From positions 2,232,001-2,296,000 of the forward strand of contig NZ_JABVZR010000002.1 of assembly GCF_017163935.1 (NCBI RefSeq): a stretch of DNA of 64,000 bases. The letters are read 5' to 3'. Positions 25,861 to 33,995 of the stretch are shown here, piece after piece. The notes under the pieces are model-generated. The model was not told where the DNA came from, ran no database searches, and was given only the letters and a program-made list of their open reading frames with translations. The DNA comes from Novosphingobium terrae (lineage in GTDB: Bacteria > Pseudomonadota > Alphaproteobacteria > Sphingomonadales > Sphingomonadaceae). The first letter of the stretch is position 1; every line of letters begins with the position of its first letter. The position numbers were made by a program, and so were the translations under genes.

Positions 25861-26871
25861 TCAGGCGGCGGGGGCGATGCGGAACAGTTGTTCGGCGTTG
25901 GCGTGCGTGACCTTGCGCATGGTCTCCTCATCCAGCAGGGCGTTGCGGATGAAGTCTACCGCCTCGGCGGTCTGCTCATAGGGATAATCGACGGCGAACA
26001 TCACCCGGTCCGCCCCCAGCATGTCGAGGCAGAAGCGCAAGGGCTCGTTGGACATCATGCCGCTGGTGGTGATCCAGACATTGCTCCTGAAGTATTCGCT
26101 GGGCAGGCGGTCCAGTTTTTTCATGCCCAGAGGTTCCAGCCCGCCGCGCCGCAGGATGTTCTGATAGCGGTTGTCCAGCCGGCCCAGCCAGAAGGGCAGC
26201 GCCTCGCCCAGATGGCCCAGCACGATCTTCAGCGTGGGGAAGGCATCGAAGACCCCGCCCATGATCAGGCGCAGCACATGCAAGGATGTCTCCGCGCCAA
26301 AGCCCCAGAGCGCGCCCATCATGCCGTAATCGGCATAGGCGTGGATCATGCTTTCGGGCGGGAAATTGGGGTGCAGATAGATCGGCGCATCGGCGGCCAC
26401 GGCGGCTTCGAAGATCGGCCAGAATTTGGGATCGTCCAGATACTCGCCCTGCGTGTGCGAGTTGATGATGATGCCCTTCATACCCAGCCCGCCCATGCAG
26501 CGCGTTACCTCCTGCGCGGCCTGCGCCGGGTCCTGCGGCGCGACGGCGCCCAGCCCGGCAAAGCGCGTGGGATGGGCGGCCACGGCGGCGGCCAGCCGGT
26601 CATTGGCCATCGTCGCCAGATCGGTGCCCAGCCTTGCATCGAAGGCCTGAACGCCCGGAGCGGTGATGCTCAGCAGATGCATGTCCACGCCATGCGCGTC
26701 CATCTCGGGCAGGCGATATTCCAGATCGGTCAATTGGCGGACCGCTTCGGCTTTCTTGTAATAGATCCCCAGATAGCGCGAGACGGGCGTGTCGATCCTT
26801 TGCGTCAGCTTCAGGAATTCGTCGATATATTCGGTGGGGGCAAAGGCTTCTTCCGTGGCGATCAGGCGCAT
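25861..26871 (-). CDS. amidohydrolase-family aromatic decarboxylase (gamma-resorcylate/5-carboxyvanillate type)
   Basis: 336 residues of the ACMSD-like branch. The N-terminus reads IATEEAF (Glu replacing the HxH of other amidohydrolases, as in gamma-resorcylate and LigW decarboxylases), then VAPQDP, GIIINSHTQGEYLDDP, IYLHPNFPPESM (metal His), GHLGEALPFWLGRLD and MFAVDYPYE (catalytic Asp). These enzymes remove CO2 from hydroxylated benzoates without cofactors. The order of motifs closely follows sphingomonad LigW from memory. In context it would yield resorcinol- or guaiacol-like phenols for the flavin hydroxylase. A LysR gene lies immediately upstream. Confidence 0.87.
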   Translation of the reverse strand: MRLIATEEAFAPTEYIDEFLKLTQRIDTPVSRYLGIYYKKAEAVRQLTDLEYRLPEMDAHGVDMHLLSITAPGVQAFDARLGTDLATMANDRLAAAVAAHPTRFAGLGAVAPQDPAQAAQEVTRCMGGLGMKGIIINSHTQGEYLDDPKFWPIFEAAVAADAPIYLHPNFPPESMIHAYADYGMMGALWGFGAETSLHVLRLIMGGVFDAFPTLKIVLGHLGEALPFWLGRLDNRYQNILRRGGLEPLGMKKLDRLPSEYFRSNVWITTSGMMSNEPLRFCLDMLGADRVMFAVDYPYEQTAEAVDFIRNALLDEETMRKVTHANAEQLFRIAPAA

Positions 26872-26948
26872 CTGTACCTCTCCAGTGTTCTGTTTGTCGC
26901 TTTGCCTTGCGCGGGTGATTGCAGCCAGAGGTCAAGTGGCGGCGACCT

Positions 26949-26963
26949 ATACCTGATTGATAT
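26949..26963. promoter_or_regulatory. candidate LysR box ATAC-N7-ATAT
   Basis: ATACCTGATTGATAT, one base from the ATAC-N7-GTAT recognition core known for BenM/CatM-type regulators, lying 78 nt upstream of the decarboxylase start. The ATACCTG core recurs at 28006 and, inverted, at 17858. Confidence 0.4.
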
Positions 26964-26996
26964 CGCGTTGTTTGGAAATCCGGCGTGGCCGAATGC

Positions 26997-27926
26997 TTAC
27001 GCCGTCAGCACCATCGATCCGGGCAAAGTCCTGGCATGATGGATGGCGGCGCGGCGGAACAGATCGGCCAGATGCTCGGCCACCGGCGTCAAAGGCAGGC
27101 TGGCACGCGAGACCATGCAGATCGTCGCGGCGGCCAGCGGCTCGCGGATAGGAATCTGGATGATCTGCCCGGTGTTCTGCAGAATGGGCGCCCATTGCTG
27201 GGGCAGGGCTGCCAGCAGATCCGACCCCACCAGCGCCATCACCGTGCTGAGCGAGGTCTGGCCGCTGACGGCAATGTCAGGCGCCGGTGCGCCATGGCGC
27301 GCGAACAGCCCGGCCATCTCGTCGCCGCCGATCAGCGTCAGCGCATCGACCACCCAGCGCGCGCCCGTCAGATCATGGATCGAGCGGGCCCCGGCCAGCG
27401 GATGCCCCTTGCGTGCAAAGACCATGCGGCTGTTGGCAAACAGCGGTTCCACCGTCATTTCGGGCGGGTGGCTGTCATGCGCCAGCGGGCCGACATAGAA
27501 GTCCATCACGCCGTCCTGCAACTCGCGCTCCATGGTGGGGAACAGACCCTCGACGATGCGCAGGCGGACATGGGGAAAGCGCTTTTCAAAGGTGCCGATC
27601 ACCCGCGGCAGCAGCGCGATATGCGACACCGTCGACAGGCCGATGGTGATGTTGCCGACACGGTGGCCCTTGAGCTGCTCGATCTCGGTCTGCACGCGGC
27701 GCATCTCGTGCTGGATGGCGGTGCCCCGGCGCACCACCGCCTTGCCCATCTCGGTCAGCGCCATGCCGGTGGCCTTGCGCTCGAACAGGGTGACGCCCAG
27801 TTCATGCTCCAGCTCGCGGATGGAGCGGGTGATCGAGGGTTGCGTCACGCCCAGAAAACGGGCGGCGCTGCGAAGGCTGCCGCGCTCGGCGATGGCAACC
27901 ACATTGCGGATCTGGTTGAGGGTCAT
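26997..27926 (-). CDS. LysR-family regulator, paralogue of the one at 19383
   Basis: 309 residues from ATG 27926, which opens MTLNQIRNVVAIAERGSLRSAARFLGVTQPSITRSIRELEHELG; the frame stays open further upstream but that extension has no LysR homology. Effector domain about 90-305. It lies directly upstream of the decarboxylase gene on the same strand (125 nt gap with a candidate LysR box) and shares clear sequence with the LysR protein near the aromatic-acid transporter, suggesting duplication within one regulon. Confidence 0.92.
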   Translation of the reverse strand: MTLNQIRNVVAIAERGSLRSAARFLGVTQPSITRSIRELEHELGVTLFERKATGMALTEMGKAVVRRGTAIQHEMRRVQTEIEQLKGHRVGNITIGLSTVSHIALLPRVIGTFEKRFPHVRLRIVEGLFPTMERELQDGVMDFYVGPLAHDSHPPEMTVEPLFANSRMVFARKGHPLAGARSIHDLTGARWVVDALTLIGGDEMAGLFARHGAPAPDIAVSGQTSLSTVMALVGSDLLAALPQQWAPILQNTGQIIQIPIREPLAAATICMVSRASLPLTPVAEHLADLFRRAAIHHARTLPGSMVLTA

Positions 27927-28002
27927 AGCGATGACTTCATAGCATCGCTTCGACGGTTTTGTAGCATCACCCTTTGCCGCAAGCGATGCAAGATTGCAGC
28001 GC

Positions 28003-28014
28003 GTGATACCTGTA
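28003..28014. promoter_or_regulatory. motif GTGATACCTGTA upstream of LysR gene
   Basis: Exact reverse complement of the 12-mer at 17856-17867; its core ATACCTGTAT is a palindrome ATAC-CT-GTAT. It lies 77 nt upstream of the LysR start at 27926 and 160 nt before the divergent MBL hydrolase, an expected place for an autoregulatory LysR site. Confidence 0.4.
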
Positions 28015-28175
28015 TGTGATGCAAAGTGCTTCAAATCGCTGATATTGTGGGGTCGCTCGGTGATCGAAGAGGCGATGATCTTGAGGCATCACCCGGCCCA
28101 GCGCAAAGCCTATCCGCAGGCAGAAATGCGCCATAGGCTGCCTCCCGGAACAGAACACTGACCGGGAGAACCTTG

Positions 28176-29126
28176 ATGCCGACCCCCAGATTGCTCGCTC
28201 TCTGCCTGTCGCTGGGCTTGGTGCTGGCCGCTATCCTGCCCGGCCCCGCCATGGCGCAGGAGCGGCCCGGCCCGCTGAGGCTGAGCACGCATCAGGTCAA
28301 GCCGGGGGTCTATTGGGTCGATGGCGGCGTGTCGAACACTGGCTTTGTGGTGGGCGACAAGGGCGTGATCGCCATCGACGCGCAAAAGACCGAGGAGGCC
28401 GCCAACGCTGCTCTGGCCGAGATCGCGAAGGTCACGCCCAGGAAGGTCGATACGGTGATCGTCACCCATTCGGACCCCGATCATGTCGGTGGCCTGCCCG
28501 CCTATCCTGCGGGCACGCAGATCATCGCTCAGGAAAACACCCGGGCCGCGATCCTCGCTTCGGCTGCCGATCCTGCCGCGCCGCCGGTCTATGCCCGGCT
28601 CTATGGCAAGCTTGCCGCCAGCTATCTGCCCAGCCATCTGGTGGGCCAGAGCGAAAGCGTGACCATAGACGGCATCCGCATGCAACTGATCTACGTCGCC
28701 CCGGCGCATAGTTCGGGGGATCTGGTGATCTATCTGCCGGAGAAGAAAGTGGTCTTTGCCGGGGATATCGTCACCACCAACACGGGCAGGTTCCCGGTGA
28801 TCCATATCGGCGGCTCCTCGCTGGGCTGGATCGCCACGATGAAGGCCATTCTGGCGCTCGATGCCGACACCATCATCTCGGGCCATGGCGAGATCTGGAG
28901 CCGCGACAAGCTGACCGCATGGCTGCATCTGGTCGAAGAGCGCCGCGACGCGATCAAGGCCATGGTGATGCAGAACAAGTCCATCGAGGAGGTGCAGGCC
29001 GCACTGCCCGATGTCGCCCTGGCGCCGATGTTTCCCACCTTCACCCAGACCACCTATCGTGAATTGGTGAAGGGCTATCCGGCGGAAGCCAGGGGGCCAT
29101 GGGTCAACCTCGTCCATAAGCCGTAA
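28176..29126 (+). CDS. exported metallo-beta-lactamase-fold hydrolase with HxDxDH motif
   Basis: 316 residues from ATG 28176 (GGGAG seven bases upstream), signal peptide 1-28 ending AMA-Q. The metal motif reads H98-S-D100-P-D102-H103, so the second His of the canonical HxHxDH is Asp. Further ligands: His in APAHSSGD, Asp in FAGDIV, His in ISGHGE. Such variants are often one-metal or altered-specificity hydrolases. C-terminal 60 residues are helical. Divergent from the LysR gene at 27926, so probably part of the same regulon; substrate unknown, a periplasmic lactone or ester is possible. Confidence 0.87.
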   Translation: MPTPRLLALCLSLGLVLAAILPGPAMAQERPGPLRLSTHQVKPGVYWVDGGVSNTGFVVGDKGVIAIDAQKTEEAANAALAEIAKVTPRKVDTVIVTHSDPDHVGGLPAYPAGTQIIAQENTRAAILASAADPAAPPVYARLYGKLAASYLPSHLVGQSESVTIDGIRMQLIYVAPAHSSGDLVIYLPEKKVVFAGDIVTTNTGRFPVIHIGGSSLGWIATMKAILALDADTIISGHGEIWSRDKLTAWLHLVEERRDAIKAMVMQNKSIEEVQAALPDVALAPMFPTFTQTTYRELVKGYPAEARGPWVNLVHKP

Positions 29127-29181
29127 CCGCCGCTTTGGCTTCGGCATGGCCGGGGGGGCGAGGGGGGCGCAATTTCTGCCG

Positions 29182-29208
29182 CCGTGGGGCAGCTGTTCCG
29201 CCCCACGG
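29182..29208. terminator. hairpin between converging MBL and GST genes
   Basis: CCGTGGGGC (29182-29190) pairs perfectly with GCCCCACGG (29200-29208), loop of 9. It sits between two convergent stops; no T-tract follows, so it may be a bidirectional but weak terminator. Confidence 0.5.
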
Positions 29209-29219
29209 GCCCTTCACCA

Positions 29220-29849
29220 TCAGGCCGGCTGCTTCAACCCCATCATGCGGGCAAAGGAGGGGCGCTCCATCAGCCGCTCGGTCAGCGCCGCAAGATGCGG
29301 GAAGGGGGTGGCATCGAAGCCCCGGCTGGTCGCCACCTCGAAGGCCCAGTGCAGATAGACATCGACGATCGACCAGTCGCCCAGCCACCAGCCTTTTTCA
29401 CCGATCCGGCGGTTGGCCTGTTTGAAGGCCTTGGAGGCCAGTTCGGTTGCCCTTTCGCGCACGCCTTCAACCTCGCCCGTCGTCAGCCGGAAGGGATTGG
29501 CGATGCCGCGCACTGCAGGATGCAGCGTACCCCCACAGAAAGACATGCCGCCCACGCCCTCCGCCCATTGGCGGGGATCGGCGGGTGAGGGCAGCAGATG
29601 CGCTTCGGGCCGCAGCAGGGCGATGTAGCTCAGGATTGCGGCATTCTCGCCCAGCCCGACGCCATCGATCAGCAGATAGGGTACCTTGCCCAGCGGATTG
29701 ATCGCCAGATAGTCGGGTGTGTTCTGCTTGCCTCCCGCCAGATCGACCACCTCCAGCCGATAGTCGAGCTTCGCTTCCTCCAGCGCGCAAAGCGCCACTT
29801 GCGAGCAGGCGCCGGGGAAGTGAAACAGGGTCAGTTCGGGTTGAGGCAT
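29220..29849 (-). CDS. glutathione S-transferase
   Basis: 209 residues from ATG 29849 with GGGAG seven bases upstream; the longer open frame upstream is not GST-like. N-terminal thioredoxin-like domain: LTLFHFPGACSQVALCALEEA, INPLGKVPYLLIDG (cis-Pro), LGENAAILSYIA (glutathione-binding). C-terminal all-helical domain with WWLGDWSIVDVYLHW. Beta-class-like. GSTs in aromatic clusters serve in maleylpyruvate isomerisation, ether cleavage (LigE/F) or detoxification; which applies is not visible. Confidence 0.9.
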   Translation of the reverse strand: MPQPELTLFHFPGACSQVALCALEEAKLDYRLEVVDLAGGKQNTPDYLAINPLGKVPYLLIDGVGLGENAAILSYIALLRPEAHLLPSPADPRQWAEGVGGMSFCGGTLHPAVRGIANPFRLTTGEVEGVRERATELASKAFKQANRRIGEKGWWLGDWSIVDVYLHWAFEVATSRGFDATPFPHLAALTERLMERPSFARMMGLKQPA

Positions 29850-30433
29850 GCGCAATCTCCCATGGTTGTGGTGGCGTGCTGTGCGATCGGCACGCAGCTG
29901 TGGAAGCATGACTCTAGCCTTTCTCCTCTGGGTTGGACCGATGGAGCGATGCGCGGCTTGATCGAGATTTCCTATCACTGCCCATCCTGCGTTTCCGCTC
30001 AGGCTTGCGAATTTGTGGTTTACCATCTCTTTTTTAGGACGGCTTCAATCGGTAGATGCGTCTTCAGATAGCGATGTTAATTTTTTGCTCTGAGAAGCGC
30101 AGAAATCTGCAGATTTACAGCTCCTGATATGCAGATGGAGCTCGTCAACGAGAGGTCATGGCCGATTCAGAAGGCTCGGGCTGATCGAAATAGATCTGCC
30201 TGCCCTCGGTATACTATGAGAGCCGCTTGGGGCGCAAAAAGAGCGGCATTGATCGGGTGTATGGCGAATGCTGAGAGCGCTTGATTTGTAAGCCTGAAAC
30301 TTAGGATCGGCCATCCTTGATGGACTGTAAGATCTTGTTTTGATCGAGGAAACGGAGGCATCTGCCATTGGGCTTGCCCGGATGCCCGCGATACGTCATT
30401 GAGGTTTAGTACGTGTTGCTGATCCGCCTCAAC
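29850..30433. other. gap without recognised gene
   Basis: About 580 bases, AT-richer than the flanks, between the GST start and the histidine kinase stop. Short open frames on both strands show no ribosome site and no recognisable protein motif. It probably holds the GST promoter (near 29850-29950); no stable terminator hairpin was found. Confidence 0.6.
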
Positions 30434-32290
30434 CTACCGGGGGACGGTGACCCTGATCGTCAAGCCATCTGATTTGAGCGTACGTTCGAAGCGACCGTTC
30501 ATTTGCCGCTCGATGATAAGATTGATCAGCGTCGAACCAAAGCCTCCACTTTCGCCGCTTGAGGGGGCTGGATGAGCATTGGTTTCCTGCCAAAGGATGG
30601 ACAAGGCACCATCGACAAATTCAAACGACACAAGCAACCTGCCTTGCTCTGTCGACAACGCGCCGTATTTGGCAGCGTTGGTCGTCAGTTCGTGAAAAAC
30701 GAGCGAAAATGACGTGATTTCATTGTCACGCAGCGGGACGTCGCAGCCTTCAATGATGATCCGCTCCGCTCCATGGGTGGCCACATAAGGCGCGAGAAGT
30801 CGCTTGAAGAGCGCATGAAGCATGCCGCTTTCCGGCTGACGCAATGCCGCTCCCTGCCTGATCAGGTCATGCGATTGATGAAGGGCGATAAGCCTGCCCT
30901 GCAACCGCTTGGCAAAACTGCTCGTATCCAGTGATTCCCTTGATGTGATGTTCACCAGACTTTGGGTTAGGGCGAAGAAATTCTTGATACGGTGGTCAAG
31001 CTCCCGGGACACCAGTTCGCGTTCGACCTCTGCATTCTTCTCCTCATGAACATCCGTCAGCGTGCCGATCCAGCCGGTTAACCCTTCTGCATCTTGAAGC
31101 GGTAGGGCGACGGTACGCATCCAGCGATAGGTTCCCGAAGCATGCCGATACCTTGCCTCAAAGGAAAAACGCTCCTGCGTGGCTGTGGCGCGAGACCATT
31201 CGGCAAAGAAGAAAGGCTGTTCATCAGGGTGGACAAAGTTTTGCCATTCCCACAACCCTGCATAACTATCATCGTATCCGGTAAATTCACGCCAGCGATG
31301 ATTGAAATAGGTCAGACAACCCTTGTCGTCCCACTGGAAAATGACATGGGGCAAGGTTTCGGCATAGGTGCGGAACCGTTTCTCGCTTTCGGCAAGCTCA
31401 GCCGCCATGTCAAAAAGTTCCGTGACATCCACCGCCGTGCCGGTAAAGCTCGTCGGCGCTCCGGTTTGATCGTGCTTGACGCGTCCCGATGCGATAATCC
31501 AGCGCGTTCCGTCTCTGCCAACCACACGATGCTGGCAGTGATATCGCCCGCTTATTTTTGCTTCATCGAATGCGGCCATAACCTCATTCAGATCGTCGGG
31601 ATGAATACCGGCAATGAAGAGGTCACGATGCGCGCCAACCGCAGCGATCTCCGGATCGACATTGTGCAGGAGCGCATAACGGGCATCGGAACGCACGGTT
31701 TCATGCTTGAAGTCGATTTCCCACACGCCAACCACACCGCCCGATGACAGGGCAAGATCCAGCCGTTCACGGGCCTTTTCCACATCGATCAGCGCCTGCT
31801 TTTGCACAGTCGTCTCGATGCAGACGACCAATGTGCCCAAGATGTCGCCATTGGCGGCGGTGACGGGGGTGAATTCAAGGTCAAACCAGGCTTGCCTCAC
31901 CCCGACCGGATCGCTGATCGGCAAGATGATATCCTGGAAACGCGAGGAAAACCCGCGAAACGCACGATCAAGCATATCGTCAACAAAAGCGGCGCTGTGG
32001 AGCAGCACATCGCCAACGGGCAGGCCAAGGCCATGATCATATTTCGGCCCGAACAGCAATCGCAAGGCATTGTTGGCCATCACCACACCCTGGCGACCGA
32101 TCAGAACGGCCATCGGGATGGATGAGGAAAGAATAGTCCGGCACACCGCGCGCAATTCTTCTGGCCATGTTTCGAGCGGCCCTGCCAGCGTCGATGACCA
32201 GTCGAAGTCTCGCACGCGATTGAGCATCATGTCATCAGACATGGTTTGACCATGCTTGCCTGCGAGGCGAGGTACGAGACTGATTGGCAT
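30434..32290 (-). CDS. PAS-domain HWE-family sensor histidine kinase
   Basis: 618 residues, no membrane segment, so cytoplasmic. Domain order: short N-terminal region, PAS about 50-165, PAS about 175-295 (WEIDFKHETVRSDARY, RDGTRWIIASGRVKHD), PAS/PAC about 305-425 (HVIFQWDDKGCLTYFNHRWREFTGY, WIGTLTDVHEEK), then an H-box RELDHRIKNFFALTQSLVNITSR and a compact ATPase domain with HELTTNAAKYGALS and ESGGFGSTLINLI, characteristic of HWE/HisKA_2 kinases. ATG 32290 has GGAG six bases upstream. HWE kinases often feed the general stress response or single-domain regulators; no partner is encoded here. Confidence 0.92.
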   Translation of the reverse strand: MPISLVPRLAGKHGQTMSDDMMLNRVRDFDWSSTLAGPLETWPEELRAVCRTILSSSIPMAVLIGRQGVVMANNALRLLFGPKYDHGLGLPVGDVLLHSAAFVDDMLDRAFRGFSSRFQDIILPISDPVGVRQAWFDLEFTPVTAANGDILGTLVVCIETTVQKQALIDVEKARERLDLALSSGGVVGVWEIDFKHETVRSDARYALLHNVDPEIAAVGAHRDLFIAGIHPDDLNEVMAAFDEAKISGRYHCQHRVVGRDGTRWIIASGRVKHDQTGAPTSFTGTAVDVTELFDMAAELAESEKRFRTYAETLPHVIFQWDDKGCLTYFNHRWREFTGYDDSYAGLWEWQNFVHPDEQPFFFAEWSRATATQERFSFEARYRHASGTYRWMRTVALPLQDAEGLTGWIGTLTDVHEEKNAEVERELVSRELDHRIKNFFALTQSLVNITSRESLDTSSFAKRLQGRLIALHQSHDLIRQGAALRQPESGMLHALFKRLLAPYVATHGAERIIIEGCDVPLRDNEITSFSLVFHELTTNAAKYGALSTEQGRLLVSFEFVDGALSILWQETNAHPAPSSGESGGFGSTLINLIIERQMNGRFERTLKSDGLTIRVTVPR

Positions 32291-32689
32291 ACAATCTCCT
32301 CAAGAAAGGCTGACCTATGCGATATGCTCAATCCTTCTTTATCTCCCGTGTCCGACGATAGGGCAAGCTACAAGGTGTGTAAATTCGGACGATATGGCAT
32401 CTGAATTCGTAAGCATTGAAGGTCCGTGGCCTGATTAAAGATAAGCCCGGCTAGGTTGACATAGCCCTACCTAGCTGAAGCTCCCCATCTCCAAGGCATA
32501 TCGTTTTGACGAAATTCGACGGGCCGCTTGCTTTCTCCCATCCAACGAACAAATCGGTGGGATCGTTGTCACTGTGAACGATCGTAACAATAATAATGCC
32601 GGTCGTGCCCTATCTTGTCGTCGATGGTTTTTGAATGCTCGGATTCCGCTACAATCGAAAAATATTGCGCTAACCACCATCATCATACA
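32291..32689. other. gap without recognised gene
   Basis: About 400 AT-rich bases between the kinase start and the stop of the MBL hydrolase gene on the same strand. It likely contains the kinase promoter. One 71-codon minus-strand frame (32471-32686) has no ribosome site or recognisable motif. Confidence 0.6.
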
Positions 32690-33994
32690 TCAAGATGAAA
32701 CCTGATGATGGTGGTACGCAGCAGTGTGAGGCGGAAAGACAAGATTTATGTCTTTGACCCTTTCGCTGTTTTTTATCTCGCCCGAGAAGGTCAGCCTGTC
32801 CTGTTCATCGCGGCTGTCGGTGACATACAGGCGATAGGTGCCATCGGGCCTGACCCGCACCACCACATGGCCCTCGCTGCTTCTGACCTGAGGCAGAAAG
32901 CGGCTGTTGACGCTTTTGCTGGCCGGATCGAGCCTTGTGATGAACATATCGCGCGGTGCCCGCCCGCGCCAGCCATTGAGCATGCGCTGCAGTGAGGCCA
33001 TCGCCGGATGCGTGGCATGCCAGCCCTGAATGACATACGCCTCGGCATCCAGAGCGCGGGTGAAGCCGGGCCAGCAGGCATCGAAATAGCCGTGATGATC
33101 GGCGGAGGCGACATCGACCTTGCCCGCCGCCGTCACGATGGGGGTTTCCACATCGAGCCATGGGAAGGCGCCGTCATGCGTGTCGGCCACCAGATCGCCC
33201 CCGGCGAAATAGCGAAACGCCCCGTACTCCAGGACCATGGCGATCGACATATGGTTTTCCTCAGGCGTCGATTCCACGGACCATTGCGCGGGCGGTGGCA
33301 GCAGATTGCGCGACTGGCCCTCGGTGCCGGTCCACACCCTGCCATCGCCGCCCACGAAGCGCAGGGTGAAGGCGCCCGCCTTGCGTGGCTGCACCTGTCG
33401 CGAGGAGCCGACATGGACATGCTCCACCCTGCGCCCCGCGCGCTGGCGGGCTTTCAACCAGGCGACATGATTGGCGGCAAAGGGCGCCTTGATCAGCGGC
33501 AAGGCGGCATAATCGGGAAAGCCCCGGTCGATCACCAGATCGGCGGGCATCAGCGCGTCGACTTCGCTCAGCCCGGTCAGCACCACGCCATCCTTTGTGA
33601 CCGGATCGCCGGGCAGAGGCGATCCGACATGATCTGGATGAACATGAGTGGCGATGATGGCGTCAAGCGTGCTGCGCCCCGCCGCCGCCGCATGGCGCAG
33701 CGCATAGCGCGCCACCCATGCCCCGGCGGAGCGGGAACTGTCAGGCCGCAGCGCGGTGGAGGCGGGTGGTCCGCCCCGCGTCGCGCCGCAGTCGATCAGC
33801 ATCGTCGTGCCATCCGGACCGAGGATGAAGGTGGCATTGCCCACGCCCGTGTCGATATGATGGATGTCGAGCATTCCAGGCGACCATGGCGGCAGGGTCT
33901 CGCCTGTCGCAGCCCTCGCCAGAGGACCCGACAGGGCAAACATGCCACCGCCCAGCAGGCCCCGGATCAGCAGATCGCGCCGCACCAGCATCAT
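32690..33994 (-). CDS. exported metallo-beta-lactamase-fold hydrolase (ComEC-like MBL domain)
   Basis: 434 residues with a twin-arginine-type leader (VRRDLLIRGLLGGGMFALSGPLARA). MBL fold: strand GVGNATFILGPDGTTMLIDCG, H117-V-H119-P-D121-H122, GGDLVAD and the late ADHHGYFDACW, which matches the DNA-internalisation-related (ComEC C-terminal-like) branch. Its ATG starts one base after the TonB receptor's stop, so the two are translationally coupled and should act on the same substrate. It would hydrolyse or process a ligand outside the cytoplasm; exact reaction unknown. Confidence 0.85.
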   Translation of the reverse strand: MMLVRRDLLIRGLLGGGMFALSGPLARAATGETLPPWSPGMLDIHHIDTGVGNATFILGPDGTTMLIDCGATRGGPPASTALRPDSSRSAGAWVARYALRHAAAAGRSTLDAIIATHVHPDHVGSPLPGDPVTKDGVVLTGLSEVDALMPADLVIDRGFPDYAALPLIKAPFAANHVAWLKARQRAGRRVEHVHVGSSRQVQPRKAGAFTLRFVGGDGRVWTGTEGQSRNLLPPPAQWSVESTPEENHMSIAMVLEYGAFRYFAGGDLVADTHDGAFPWLDVETPIVTAAGKVDVASADHHGYFDACWPGFTRALDAEAYVIQGWHATHPAMASLQRMLNGWRGRAPRDMFITRLDPASKSVNSRFLPQVRSSEGHVVVRVRPDGTYRLYVTDSRDEQDRLTFSGEIKNSERVKDINLVFPPHTAAYHHHQVSS

Positions 33995-33995
33995 C

